64,000 nt of DNA from UBA9620 sp965220695 (GTDB taxonomy: Bacteria; Acidobacteriota; Vicinamibacteria; Vicinamibacterales; UBA8438): the NCBI GenBank assembly GCA_965220695.1, contig OZ244838.1:4774001-4838000 (forward strand). Reading direction: 5' to 3'. Every line of letters starts with the position of its first letter. The first letter of the stretch is position 1. The position numbers were made by a program, and so were the translations under genes. Under the pieces are notes generated by a model. It saw nothing but the letters and a program-made list of their open reading frames with translations, was not told the DNA's origin and searched no databases. Positions 52,601-60,780 of the stretch are shown here, one piece after another.

Positions 52601-54479
52601 CCCGGAACGGCCGGCGCACCTGACCCACTTGCGCGGCGTCGTGCAGCACGCGGGCGCGCGCCACGTACCGCCCCGGCGGCAGATGATGCAGCGCCACGAC
52701 TGTCGTGACCGTGCGGCGCGGGGCATCGTCCGGACCCTCCAACAGGGGCGCCCCACGTGCCAGGACCTGCCCGGTCGCGCCGTCCACCACCTCGACCTCG
52801 ACCCGGGTGCGCTCCCAGAACGCCGGCGAATCGGCATACAGCTCCGTATAGGCCAGCAAGCCCCCGCTCGACACCCGCGCCTCGATCTGCGGGCGGATCT
52901 TGCCCGCTGGCGCCGAAGCCTGGTCGGTCAGGATCAGGTCGCCGACCACGAGCCGGCCGTCCACCGTTCGTAGTGCACGCACCGGATGCTCCACGCTGCC
53001 GCGCCGGCCGGTGGCGTCTATCGCGGCCAGCTTCAGCGAATACGGGCCCGGCCGCTCCGCCCGCACGAGGAAGTCGACCTCGAAGACCGGTCCATCCGGC
53101 TTCTGCACCAGCCTGGGGGTCACCTGCACCGTCGCGTGCGACGCCACGGCGCCCTCGGAGTCGCGCAACAGATATCCCATCGACAGCGGCGCGGGTACGC
53201 TGTTCGGGGAATCGACTTCGGCGCCGACCAGGATCTGCATCTGCGCACTCTCGCTTCCGGCGCCGCGATACGCGTAGGTCGCGACGCGCAGCGGCAGCTC
53301 GCGGGTCGGCACGGGCGACAGCAACAGGCGCATGATGCGCTCTTCGGGGCTGGGACCGGCCCCCTCCGGGGGGACGTGAACCCCGAGGTCCGCCCGGACG
53401 TGGGCGCCTTCGCGCCCCACCGACACCTCAATGTCGTGGAACTCCCCGTCCCGGTCCGCGGCGAGCGATTCCACGCCCAGCAGGTAGTAACCTGAGAGCT
53501 CCCGCTCGAGCCGGGCGAACAGTGGGCCGGGGTTGTATTGCGCGCGCACGAGGCTGCCCCCCGTCATCGCCGCCGCCGCCATGAGACCTTGCTCCCGCCG
53601 GCGGCGGTTAGGCGGGCCCACCGACAATCCCGCACGTTCCGCCACCGGCGGCGCTTCCACCACGAACGTCTCCGGCAGGGCCCCGCCAATCGCCCGGTCC
53701 GCGGCGGCGATCGGCTCCGGGACCATGAACACGTGCAACGTGGTGCGCGAGGCGGCGGCCAGCTCCGCTATCCTCTCGAGGCCCAGCACCCCTCCGTCGA
53801 TCATGAAGCCGCCCGAGATCCACACGAGCGCCTTGGGACCCTCGACCCCCCGCATCGCCTCGAGGATGGACTCGATGTCGTGGCGGACGGTTTCGGTGCG
53901 GCGTCTCGTCTCCAGCAGGCGGGCGAACTCGAACGGAATCTCGGGGCCGACGCCCAGGCCGGACATGCCTTCGACGGCGCGGCGGACCCGGTCGTGGTCC
54001 GACGTGAAGTCGATGTACGTGCCGGGCTGCGGCATGGCCACCAGGGATACCCGGTCGCCGGGGCTCAGGCTCTCGACGAACGCGCCGGCGGCGCGCATGA
54101 CGTGGCGCCCCTCCCCGAACGGGATGCTCTCCTCGTCGACCAGGATCACGATGAGCCGCCCGGGGTCCGCGTCGGCGTTGGACGAGTACGCGGCGTCCTC
54201 CGCCCGGGCATCGGCTGGCCGGGTGCGCCCCGCCGGCGCCCGCAGGGAGATGAACTGCGCCTGGACGACGGCGCGCGGCTCCCCGTCGACGGTCACCGAG
54301 AAATCTGCCGCCTGCAGGTCCGTAATCGGGTTGCCCTCGCGGTCGAGCACGGTGGCGTCAAACTCGATGAGCTCGACGCCGGCACGGAACATGGGCGGCT
54401 GCTGGGCCGGGAGCGCCACGCTCAAGGCGGCGACGATGATCTCGATCGCCCCGAGCCGCGCCCGTCGTCGGACGGCCAT
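52584..54479 (-). CDS. Acidobacterial VWFA-related domain protein (TIGR03436-like)
   Basis: 631 residues. The ATG at 54479 with AGAGGAAATTCC upstream gives a signal-like leader (MAVRRRARLGAIEIIVAALS). Residues about 30-70 are the VWFA-related prefix FRAGVELIEFDATVLDREGN PI with DFSVTVDGEPRAV; the VWA-like core is LIVILVDEESIPFGEG (a degenerate MIDAS, DxSxS replaced by DEES), RVSLVAMPQPGT, PKALVWISGGFMI and GYYLLGVESL. The C-terminal 200 residues are predicted beta-rich (GPYSLKLAAIDATGR and PPGRYVARARVLHDAA). Such proteins are plentiful in Acidobacteria, are secreted and of unknown role, perhaps adhesion or metal-dependent binding. Confidence 0.88.
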   Translation of the reverse strand: MAVRRRARLGAIEIIVAALSVALPAQQPPMFRAGVELIEFDATVLDREGNPITDLQAADFSVTVDGEPRAVVQAQFISLRAPAGRTRPADARAEDAAYSSNADADPGRLIVILVDEESIPFGEGRHVMRAAGAFVESLSPGDRVSLVAMPQPGTYIDFTSDHDRVRRAVEGMSGLGVGPEIPFEFARLLETRRRTETVRHDIESILEAMRGVEGPKALVWISGGFMIDGGVLGLERIAELAAASRTTLHVFMVPEPIAAADRAIGGALPETFVVEAPPVAERAGLSVGPPNRRRREQGLMAAAAMTGGSLVRAQYNPGPLFARLERELSGYYLLGVESLAADRDGEFHDIEVSVGREGAHVRADLGVHVPPEGAGPSPEERIMRLLLSPVPTRELPLRVATYAYRGAGSESAQMQILVGAEVDSPNSVPAPLSMGYLLRDSEGAVASHATVQVTPRLVQKPDGPVFEVDFLVRAERPGPYSLKLAAIDATGRRGSVEHPVRALRTVDGRLVVGDLILTDQASAPAGKIRPQIEARVSSGGLLAYTELYADSPAFWERTRVEVEVVDGATGQVLARGAPLLEGPDDAPRRTVTTVVALHHLPPGRYVARARVLHDAAQVGQVRRPFRVTAPE

Positions 54480-54592
54480 GGAATTTCCTCTGTGCATTCT
54501 TCCAGCACCGCCGGGCTGGCCGACGGGTCGTTCTGACTACGGCGCAATCAGCAATCCCGCACTACGCGCCGGGCCGGCAGCGGTTGTTCCGA

Positions 54593-55978
54593 CTACGGCG
54601 CCGGCAGCAGGCCCGAGCGGTTCACCCACTCGCCGAGGCGCATGACCCGGTCGATCTCCAGCGTGTTGCGAATGTCGACCAGGGGATCGGCATTCAGCAC
54701 GATCAGATCGGCGACCTGGCCGGCCTCGAGGGTGCCGAAGTCGGCCTCGCCCACCGGGGGCATCCGGCCGGCGCCGGTAGCGGTGGCCGCGACGATGGCG
54801 TCCATGGGGGTCAACCCGGCCTCGACGTACAGCTCCATCTCGTGGTGCATGCCCCAGCCGAACGGCACGTTCGGGGTTCCGGCGTCGTTCCCGAGCGCGA
54901 CCTCGACCCCGGCGTCGTGCATCGTCTTCACGAAGTCCTGCACCTGCCGGAACGCGGCCTTGCGGTTCTCGAATCCCGGATCGTCGACGATCTGCGCCCG
55001 GCTTGCCGGGTCGTCCAGACGGGCCAGCGCATCGGGGTTGTAGAGATTGAACGCGGCGCGCAAAGCGGGGTCGTCCAGCAGCTCCGGATGCTCGGCGAAG
55101 TGCCAGCGGTTCTGGACAATCGACAGCGTGGGCGTGAAAGACACGCCGTTGTCGAGGCACATCTGGATGAACCCGGCCGAGGGGTCGGGATCGTCCACCG
55201 GGACACCGGCGCCGGGGCCGAAGGTCAGCACGGTGCTGTGCAGGAAGTCCCGCAGGCCGGCCTCGACCAGTTGGCGGCCGTCGGCTTCGTCGTCGATATG
55301 GGCGACGGGGATGGCGCCGTTCGCCACCGCCTCGTCGATGATCGCCGCGCGTATCTCCGGCGGAATCTTCAGGCCCGGCTCTGCGACCGCGTTGACCCAC
55401 ATCTTGATGAAGTGCACGCCAAGCGCAATCTGGTCCCGCACCAGCGCCCGTGCTTCTTCTTCGGTGGCGGGGGCATTGCGGCCGGCGGCGTTGAATCCGC
55501 CGGGGTACGAGAATCCCAGCCCCGCCGTATAGGCCCGGGGGGCGTCGGCACGGCCGGCGGACGCGAGCAGGTGGGCGACCCGTTCCGGGGAATCGCTGCC
55601 GATGCTCCGGGCGGTGGTCACGCCGTAGTAGAGCTGCGACCGGAACTGACGCTCGATCTCTTCCGGTCCCTCCCGGTAGTGCACGTGCAGGTTCACCAGG
55701 CCGGGCATGATCGTCTTGCCGCTCACGTCGAGCGTCTCCGCGCCGTCGGGCACCGGTGTCGTGTCCCGAGGGCCGGCGCTCTCGATCCGGCCGTCGCGAA
55801 CGACGACCACCGAGTCGGCCACAGGCGCCCCACCAGTCGCGTCGATCAACTGCGCCCCGACCAGCGCGAGTCCGCCAGGCGCCCCATCGGGAACCTGGCC
55901 TTCTCCAGGCACTGCGGGTGCTCCGCACCCTGTGAGAATCAACGCCAGTCCTGCTGCCAGTAGATGAAGTCTCGTCAT
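54593..55978 (-). CDS. Amidohydrolase-family lipoprotein
   Basis: 461 residues with a lipobox LALILTGC (Cys18). The family entry VGAQLIDATGGAPVADS, RDGRIESAGP and GKTIMPGLVNLHVHYREG (His98, His100) are followed by a carbamate-type Lys in FIKMWVNAVAEPG, His in VAHIDDEADG, and Asp in ALGNDAGTPN with HHEMELYVEAGLTPMDAIVAATATGA. This is a typical metal-dependent amidohydrolase (imidazolonepropionase/prolidase-like branch) anchored outside the cytoplasm. It could hydrolyse cyclic amides, peptides or carbamates. An N-terminal fragment of the same family lies at 63182. Its start overlaps the end of a remnant gene at 55975. Confidence 0.9.
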   Translation of the reverse strand: MTRLHLLAAGLALILTGCGAPAVPGEGQVPDGAPGGLALVGAQLIDATGGAPVADSVVVVRDGRIESAGPRDTTPVPDGAETLDVSGKTIMPGLVNLHVHYREGPEEIERQFRSQLYYGVTTARSIGSDSPERVAHLLASAGRADAPRAYTAGLGFSYPGGFNAAGRNAPATEEEARALVRDQIALGVHFIKMWVNAVAEPGLKIPPEIRAAIIDEAVANGAIPVAHIDDEADGRQLVEAGLRDFLHSTVLTFGPGAGVPVDDPDPSAGFIQMCLDNGVSFTPTLSIVQNRWHFAEHPELLDDPALRAAFNLYNPDALARLDDPASRAQIVDDPGFENRKAAFRQVQDFVKTMHDAGVEVALGNDAGTPNVPFGWGMHHEMELYVEAGLTPMDAIVAATATGAGRMPPVGEADFGTLEAGQVADLIVLNADPLVDIRNTLEIDRVMRLGEWVNRSGLLPAP

Positions 55979-56232
55979 GAAGAACCTCTCATCCCGCGGT
56001 CAATCAACCCAGCCTGCGATTCCGGTGGATCGAGCGCCCCGCCCTTCGCCCGTTCGACCAGGTCCCGGTTCTGGCGGCGATTCTCCAGCGTCTGAGACTC
56101 GGTCGCCTCTTCCTCGGTGAGGACGGCTTTCCCCGCAAGCTCGGCGGGCCGTTCAAACGGTGTGATCGTCCGGAGGTCCCACACCCCTTGCAGATCCGGA
56201 TGGCCCCACGGGGTACGCGCGCCGTCAGCCGT
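55975..56232 (-). pseudogene. Truncated copy of the unknown secreted family
   Basis: The minus strand reads TADGARTPWGHPDLQGVWDL, RTITPFERPAELAGKAVLTE and EEATESQTLENRRQNRDLVE, almost the same as residues 23-80 of the complete copy at 30349 (ARTAWGAPDLQGVWDFRTIT, PLERPRELADKAVLTAEEAA). No signal peptide precedes it and the frame breaks into unrelated residues (GALDPPESQAGLIDRGM) before the stop, so only about one quarter of the gene survives. Its stop overlaps the amidohydrolase start as ATGA. Confidence 0.75.
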
Positions 56233-56431
56233 CGGCGACGCTGGCGTGATTCTAGTATGCCGGGCAGCAGCTCGGCGAATCTGAAAGATGCGCGGTACGT
56301 GTCTTCGGCATCGTTGACTCCTTCCCCAAACGGTGATGTGTCCACGCAACCGGGGAATCCCGGACGAAGTCGCACGCCAGCACCGGTACCACGCCGAGAC
56401 GCGGTCGCCGCGGCAGTGGCATGCACTCCGC

Positions 56432-56474
56432 TTGCTTACCGAGAGGAGTTGGGCTATCTTCCTCGGTAACCGAG
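56432..56474 (+). promoter_or_regulatory. Promoter with palindromic operator upstream of the lost PadR gene
   Basis: TTGCTT at 56432-56437 and TATCTT at 56455-56460 with a 17-bp spacer, then the perfect palindrome CTCGGT-A-ACCGAG at 56462-56474 over the predicted start site. A related TACCGAGAGG lies inside the spacer. PadR-type regulators usually bind and control their own promoter; here the regulator itself is gone. Confidence 0.55.
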
Positions 56475-56485
56475 TTGACGTCCAC

Positions 56486-56524
56486 ATGACCAAGCCGTCG
56501 AATCTGGTGCAGAGGACGTTGGAC
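56486..56524 (+). pseudogene. N-terminal remnant of a PadR-family regulator
   Basis: ATG 56486 reads MTKPSNLVQRTLD before the frame runs into unrelated sequence. That string is the standard start of PadR regulators found beside ADOP permeases (usual form MxKPSxLVQGTLDLLIL). The remaining 100 or so codons are missing, so the regulator was removed, probably by a deletion, while its promoter and the permease survive. Confidence 0.6.
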
Positions 56525-56602
56525 ACGGGCAGGAAACCGCGATCTGTTAGCGACTCTCGCAGGCCGTCACGTAGATCGTGCGCCTGACGGAGGCATCACG
56601 TC

Positions 56603-59251
56603 ATGTTCGAACGATGGTGTTACGCGTGGCTCGTCCGGTGGCGGACGCTGTTCAACCGGGATCGCAGCGAGCGGGAGCTGGACGACGAGTTGCAGGACCA
56701 TATCGTCCGGGAGACCGAAGCCCGGCGCGCGCATGGCGTGCCGCCCGCCGAAGCCCGCCGTCAGGCGCTGGCGGCGCTCGGAGGTGTCGAGTCGACCAAG
56801 GAACGCGTGCGGGAGTCGCGAGTCGGTGCGCCGCTGGAGCAGGTGTTCAAGGACGTCCGCTACGGCCTGCGAACGCTTCGCAAGGACTCTGGGTTCACCA
56901 TCGTCGCGACGGTCTCGCTGGCGATGGGCATCGGGATCAACGTCGTGATGTTCAGCGTGTTGATTACGGTGCTGTTCCGGCCGCTGCCGTACCGATCCCC
57001 GGAAGAACTGGTCACGCTGTGGACCGAGACGCCGAGTCAGGATCTTCGAGAGAACCGGTCGGCGTTCTGGAACATCGAAGAGTGGCGACGTCACAGTCGG
57101 AGCTTCACGGACATCGCGGTCTTCGATGACGTGTCGGTGACGCTGACGCATGCCGGCGAGGCGCAGCGGATTCGCGTGGCCAGGATCTCGTCCAATCTGT
57201 TTCCGATGCTCGGCGTCCAGCCGCGGCACGGGCGAAGCTTCTCCGCCGACGAGGCGGCGGAACGTCGCCGTCTCGCCGTCATCAGCCATCGCTTCTGGCA
57301 GGCCCGGTTCGGCGGTTCGCTCGACGCGCTCGGCGCGTCCGTCGACCTCGACGGGCACTCGTCCCGGATCATCGGCGTCCTGCCAGACGGGTTCCAGTTC
57401 GCGAGTCTCGATGCCGACGTCTTCGAGCCGCACACGTTGTTTCCAGATTGGGAGGTTCGCCGCTTGGTCCGCGGGCGGGACACGTGGTTCGCGATCGGTC
57501 GATTGCGTCCGGACGTCACCGTCGAAGCAGCGCAGACCGAGATGAGCACGATCGCCCGGCGTCTCGATACGCAGGTGCCGGTGACCGAAAGGAACCGGGG
57601 CATCCGGGTCGTTCCCCTGAGTCATCACGTGGTCGGAACACGGTCTCGGCTGGCGTTGTGGATGTTGACCGCCGCCGTGGCGTGCGTGCTGCTGATCGCC
57701 GCCGCCAACGTCGCGAACCTTTCGCTGGCTCGGAGCCTCGGTCGCGCACGGGAGTTGGCCCTGCGTGCCGCACTCGGCGCGAGCCCGGCTCGGATCGTCC
57801 GGCAACTACTGACAGAGAGCATGACGGTCGCGGTGGGCGCCGGTATCCTTGGCACGGTGCTCGCCGTGGCCAGTCTCGATCTCATTCGCACCGTGAGCGC
57901 GGTCGAGGTGGCCCGTCTCGACGAGGTGCGTCTGGATGTGAGCGTGCTCGGCTGGTCGGTAGCCCTGTCGCTGCTGATCGGGATTGCGGTCGGGTTGGCG
58001 CCTGCGCTCCTGTGGCGCCGGCGCCTGCGGTCCTTCGGTGACGCGGACCGGCGAGGCGTGACCGGCAGCGTGGCGGCCAGGACGATCCGGCGAGGGTTCC
58101 TGGTGGCCGAGGTGGCCCTGGCGATCATGTTGCTGGTCGGCGCCGGTCTGCTGATTCGAAGCTGGTGGCAGCTCGAGAGTGTCGACCCGGGCTTCGAGCC
58201 CGAACGGGTCCTTGCGATGCAACTCGGTGCGCCGGTGCCCATGGCGCCTGCGCAACGGGCGAATCTCTATCGCGGCGTGCTCGAACGGGTCGAATCGCTG
58301 CCGGGGGTGGAGCGCGCCGGCTTCATCAGCGATGCTTTCATCAGCAGCAATCCCGAACGGACGATCACCACGGAACATGATGGTGAGGCGGTGTCCGAGC
58401 GTCTGCAGTTCCGAAGCGACGAGGTCAGCGACGGATTGTTCCAAGCGCTCGGCACGCGTTTGCGTGACGGACGATTCTTTACGTCTCGTGATGGCGCCGA
58501 GTCGCCGCGGGTCGCCATCATCAACGATGCGCTGGCGCGCCGCCTGTGGCCGGACGGCGATGCGGTGGGGCGGCGCTTCAAGCGGGGACCGGCCGACGCC
58601 GCCGGCCCCTGGCTGACCGTCGTCGGCGTCGTCGACGATATGCGCCGGCAGGGCCTGGAAACCGAGCCGATTCCGCAGGTCTTCGAGCCGGTTGCCCAGA
58701 ACCCGTCCGGGGCCGGGTTCCTGCTCGTCCGCACAGCGCGCGAGAACCCGCTGGACCTCGCGGCGACTGTGCAGGCGGCCGTGCGGCAGGTGGATCGCCG
58801 TGCTCCGCTCTACGGTGTGTCGACGTTGGAGTCTCTGCTGCGCGCATTCGTCACGCCCCGCCGTTTCCAGACGTCGATCGTGGTCGGGTTCGCGGCGGTC
58901 GCGCTGCTGATGGCGGCCATCGGCATCTACGGGCTCATCCAGTACGCTGTCTCGACGCGCACGAAGGAAATCGCGATCCGCCTGGCCGTTGGCGCCGATA
59001 CGCGCGACATCTTCCGGATGGTCATCGGCGAGGGGTTGACGCTGAGCGGCACGGGAGTCGCGCTCGGATTGCTCGGGGCCGTATGGGTCGGTCAGGCCGT
59101 CCGGAACCTGTTGTTCGGGGTCGGCGCCATGGATCCGTTGACCTTCATCGCCGGTTCGGCGTTATTGCTCTCCGTCGCCCTGGCGGCGTGCTGCGTTCCG
59201 GCACGCCGCGCGATGAAGGTCGAGCCGATCGTCGCGTTGCGCCAGGACTGA
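56603..59251 (+). CDS. ADOP-type ABC permease with N-terminal prefix domain
   Basis: 882 residues. It starts with the cytoplasmic prefix domain typical of ADOP permeases in the PadR-ADOP arrangement (ELDDELQDHIVRETEARRAH, PPAEARRQALAALGGVESTK, residues about 20-75), then helix FTIVATVSLAMGIGINVVMF, periplasmic domain with ISSNLFPMLGVQPRHGRSF, first FtsX block (CVLLIAAANVANLSLARSLG, RELALRAALGASPARIVRQL), a second helix, a second periplasmic domain and the final FtsX block (STRTKEIAIRLAVGADTRDI). The PadR gene that normally precedes this type is reduced to its first codons. Paralogous to the two ADOP genes at 34450 and 37485. Confidence 0.92.
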   Translation: MFERWCYAWLVRWRTLFNRDRSERELDDELQDHIVRETEARRAHGVPPAEARRQALAALGGVESTKERVRESRVGAPLEQVFKDVRYGLRTLRKDSGFTIVATVSLAMGIGINVVMFSVLITVLFRPLPYRSPEELVTLWTETPSQDLRENRSAFWNIEEWRRHSRSFTDIAVFDDVSVTLTHAGEAQRIRVARISSNLFPMLGVQPRHGRSFSADEAAERRRLAVISHRFWQARFGGSLDALGASVDLDGHSSRIIGVLPDGFQFASLDADVFEPHTLFPDWEVRRLVRGRDTWFAIGRLRPDVTVEAAQTEMSTIARRLDTQVPVTERNRGIRVVPLSHHVVGTRSRLALWMLTAAVACVLLIAAANVANLSLARSLGRARELALRAALGASPARIVRQLLTESMTVAVGAGILGTVLAVASLDLIRTVSAVEVARLDEVRLDVSVLGWSVALSLLIGIAVGLAPALLWRRRLRSFGDADRRGVTGSVAARTIRRGFLVAEVALAIMLLVGAGLLIRSWWQLESVDPGFEPERVLAMQLGAPVPMAPAQRANLYRGVLERVESLPGVERAGFISDAFISSNPERTITTEHDGEAVSERLQFRSDEVSDGLFQALGTRLRDGRFFTSRDGAESPRVAIINDALARRLWPDGDAVGRRFKRGPADAAGPWLTVVGVVDDMRRQGLETEPIPQVFEPVAQNPSGAGFLLVRTARENPLDLAATVQAAVRQVDRRAPLYGVSTLESLLRAFVTPRRFQTSIVVGFAAVALLMAAIGIYGLIQYAVSTRTKEIAIRLAVGADTRDIFRMVIGEGLTLSGTGVALGLLGAVWVGQAVRNLLFGVGAMDPLTFIAGSALLLSVALAACCVPARRAMKVEPIVALRQD

Positions 59252-59279
59252 TGGCGACGGGTCCGCAGCCGTGCACGGC

Positions 59280-59442
59280 TAGCAGCCCGTGGTGAAACCC
59301 CGCGTTGCACCGAGATCGGCGATGCGCCCGCTGAGCAAGGCGAGAAGAGGGAGAATACCGTTAGTATTCGACCGATGAACAACGCAGATCAGCGGGATGC
59401 AGCGTGGATCGAATGCAGCGGGGCTTTTGCCACGGGCTGCTA
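59280..59442. repeat. Complete R1 element, MITE-like, with 13-bp terminal inverted repeats
   Basis: 163 bp bounded by TAGCAGCCCGTGG (59280-59292) and its exact inverse CCACGGGCTGCTA (59430-59442). Inside are GAAACCCCGCGTTGCACCGA, a central AT-rich part (AATACCGTTAGTATTCGACC) and AACAACGCAGATCAGCGG. It has no open frame of its own. This is the only copy in the window with both ends in full; the others are shorter forms. Confidence 0.8.
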
Positions 59443-59445
59443 GAG

Positions 59446-59616
59446 TTCGAGGAGTTGCCGATCAGTGTCGCCGATGCTGAACGCGGCGGACGATTGACCG
59501 GTCCTCACCGCGACCCCTTCGACCGCATGGTCATCGCACGGGCCCTGGCGAACGCTCGGGCACTTGTGTCCAACGAGACGATGTTCGGCCGGCAATTCGT
59601 CATCGGGCCCTTGTGA
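59446..59616 (+). pseudogene. C-terminal remnant of a PIN-domain (VapC-like) toxin
   Basis: The plus strand reads FEELPISVADAERGGRLTGP, HRDPFDRMVIARALANARAL and VSNETMFGRQFVIGPL then TGA. The LPxSxxxAxxxGxLxxPHRDPFDRMLIAQA pattern is the C-terminal half of VapC-type PIN ribonucleases, including the acidic DPFDR. The N-terminal half is missing; the break coincides with the right end of the R1 element. Confidence 0.7.
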
Positions 59617-59710
59617 CCTGCGATGGCGTCCTTCGTGGCTGCGAACCCGGGTGCGCGCCGCGCAAGGCTATAATGCCTTGCCTTTGACCTCGATTCGACG
59701 GAGACCGGCC

Positions 59711-59943
59711 ATGGCCATCACGTTGACAGTAACCGCAAAGGGGCAGATCACGCTGCGCAAGGAAGTGCTCGAACACTTGGGGTGGGTCCCGGCGTCAAGG
59801 TTGACGCCGATCTGCTGAAGGACGGACGGATGCAGGTCAGTGCGAAACGCGGGACGTCGGTGGCGGCCGTCTTCGGCATGCTTGCTCGACCAGGAACACC
59901 GCCTCGCTCCATTGAAGACCTAATGTCAACGATCGCGAGATAG
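59711..59943 (+). pseudogene. Frameshifted AbrB/MazE-type antitoxin
   Basis: ATG 59711 reads MAITLTVTAKGQITLRKEVL and EHLG in a standard AbrB/SpoVT DNA-binding start, but then goes out of frame (WVPASRLTPIC stop). Reading on in the neighbouring frame gives GPGVKVDADLLKDGRMQVSA, KRGTSVAAVFGMLARPGTPP and RSIEDLMSTIAR before TAG 59941, the expected C-terminal half of these antitoxins. A single missing base near 59774-59780 explains both. It could be a true mutation or a sequencing error. Confidence 0.65.
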
Positions 59944-60306
59944 TGACAAATTCTCGACACTCGTCGGTGCGCTTGGCTCGGGCACCGGTCTTGTCGTGTG
60001 GATCTTGAGGAAGATGAAGATGCTGGCGGTGGGCGCTGTGGGAAACCGCGCCCACGCGGTTTTCCAAGCTCCGGTGGGCGCGCTCTGTGCGTCCACGGGA
60101 GCGGCGGCGTCCACGGCCCCGGCGCTGGCGGTCGGCACGGCGTTCGGATAGCGTAGGGAGCGGACTCAGACGTGGGGTGAGGGCCCGGTATGCCCACCGG
60201 ACCCTCGTGACCGCCCCGAGCTCCGACAGACCGAGCCGATCCCCGCTGTTGTGCCACGGATCAGGCTCGTTGTCCAGTCGGAGATCGCCCTGCGCGCTCC
60301 GACGCC

Positions 60307-60780
60307 GTGGACCAGCCCCTCCGCCAGAGAACCTGTCGCCAGTGCAGCCGTCTTTTCGCCGTCTGCGCGGCGTGTGACCGTGGCCATGCCTACTGCACGT
60401 CGTCGTGCCGGACGGCCGGTCGTCGCCGGTGCGTTCGAGCCGCCAACGCTCGTCATCAGCGCAGTCTGGAAGGACGTCTCGACCACCGCGACCGGCAGCG
60501 CGCCTACCGCGCCCGCCGCCGCGTGACGGATCACACTTCCCCCGCACCCCCGCCATCGGACAGACTCCCCGTCCCTGACGCCGCCCCGGTTCCCGCGGCC
60601 ACGCGATGCGTGGTCTGCGGCCGATCGAGCCGGTGGCTGACCCCGATGCGGGAGCCTCGCGTCGTGCGGGGAAGGAGGAACGATGATCACGCCCGCGCAG
60701 CGCGCCGAGATCCGGCGCCTGTACTACAGCGAGCACTGGAAGCTCGGGACCATCGCCGCTCAACTCGGCCTCCACCGTGA
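60307..60780 (+). CDS. Cys-rich accessory protein of the IS21 element
   Basis: About 157 residues from GTG 60307. The first 70 residues have CRQCSRLFAVCAACDRGHAY and CTSSCR, a compact CxxC...CxxC...CxxxC zinc-finger-like cluster, then a basic helix RSLEGRLDHRDRQRAYRARR, then CVVCGRSSRW. This small ORF is regularly found in front of istA in IS21 elements of Acidobacteria and Planctomycetes-like genomes; its role is not known, perhaps DNA binding or transposase regulation. The last 30 codons overlap istA and may not be translated as shown. Confidence 0.55.
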   Translation: MDQPLRQRTCRQCSRLFAVCAACDRGHAYCTSSCRTAGRRRCVRAANARHQRSLEGRLDHRDRQRAYRARRRVTDHTSPAPPPSDRLPVPDAAPVPAATRCVVCGRSSRWLTPMREPRVVRGRRNDDHARAARRDPAPVLQRALEARDHRRSTRPPP

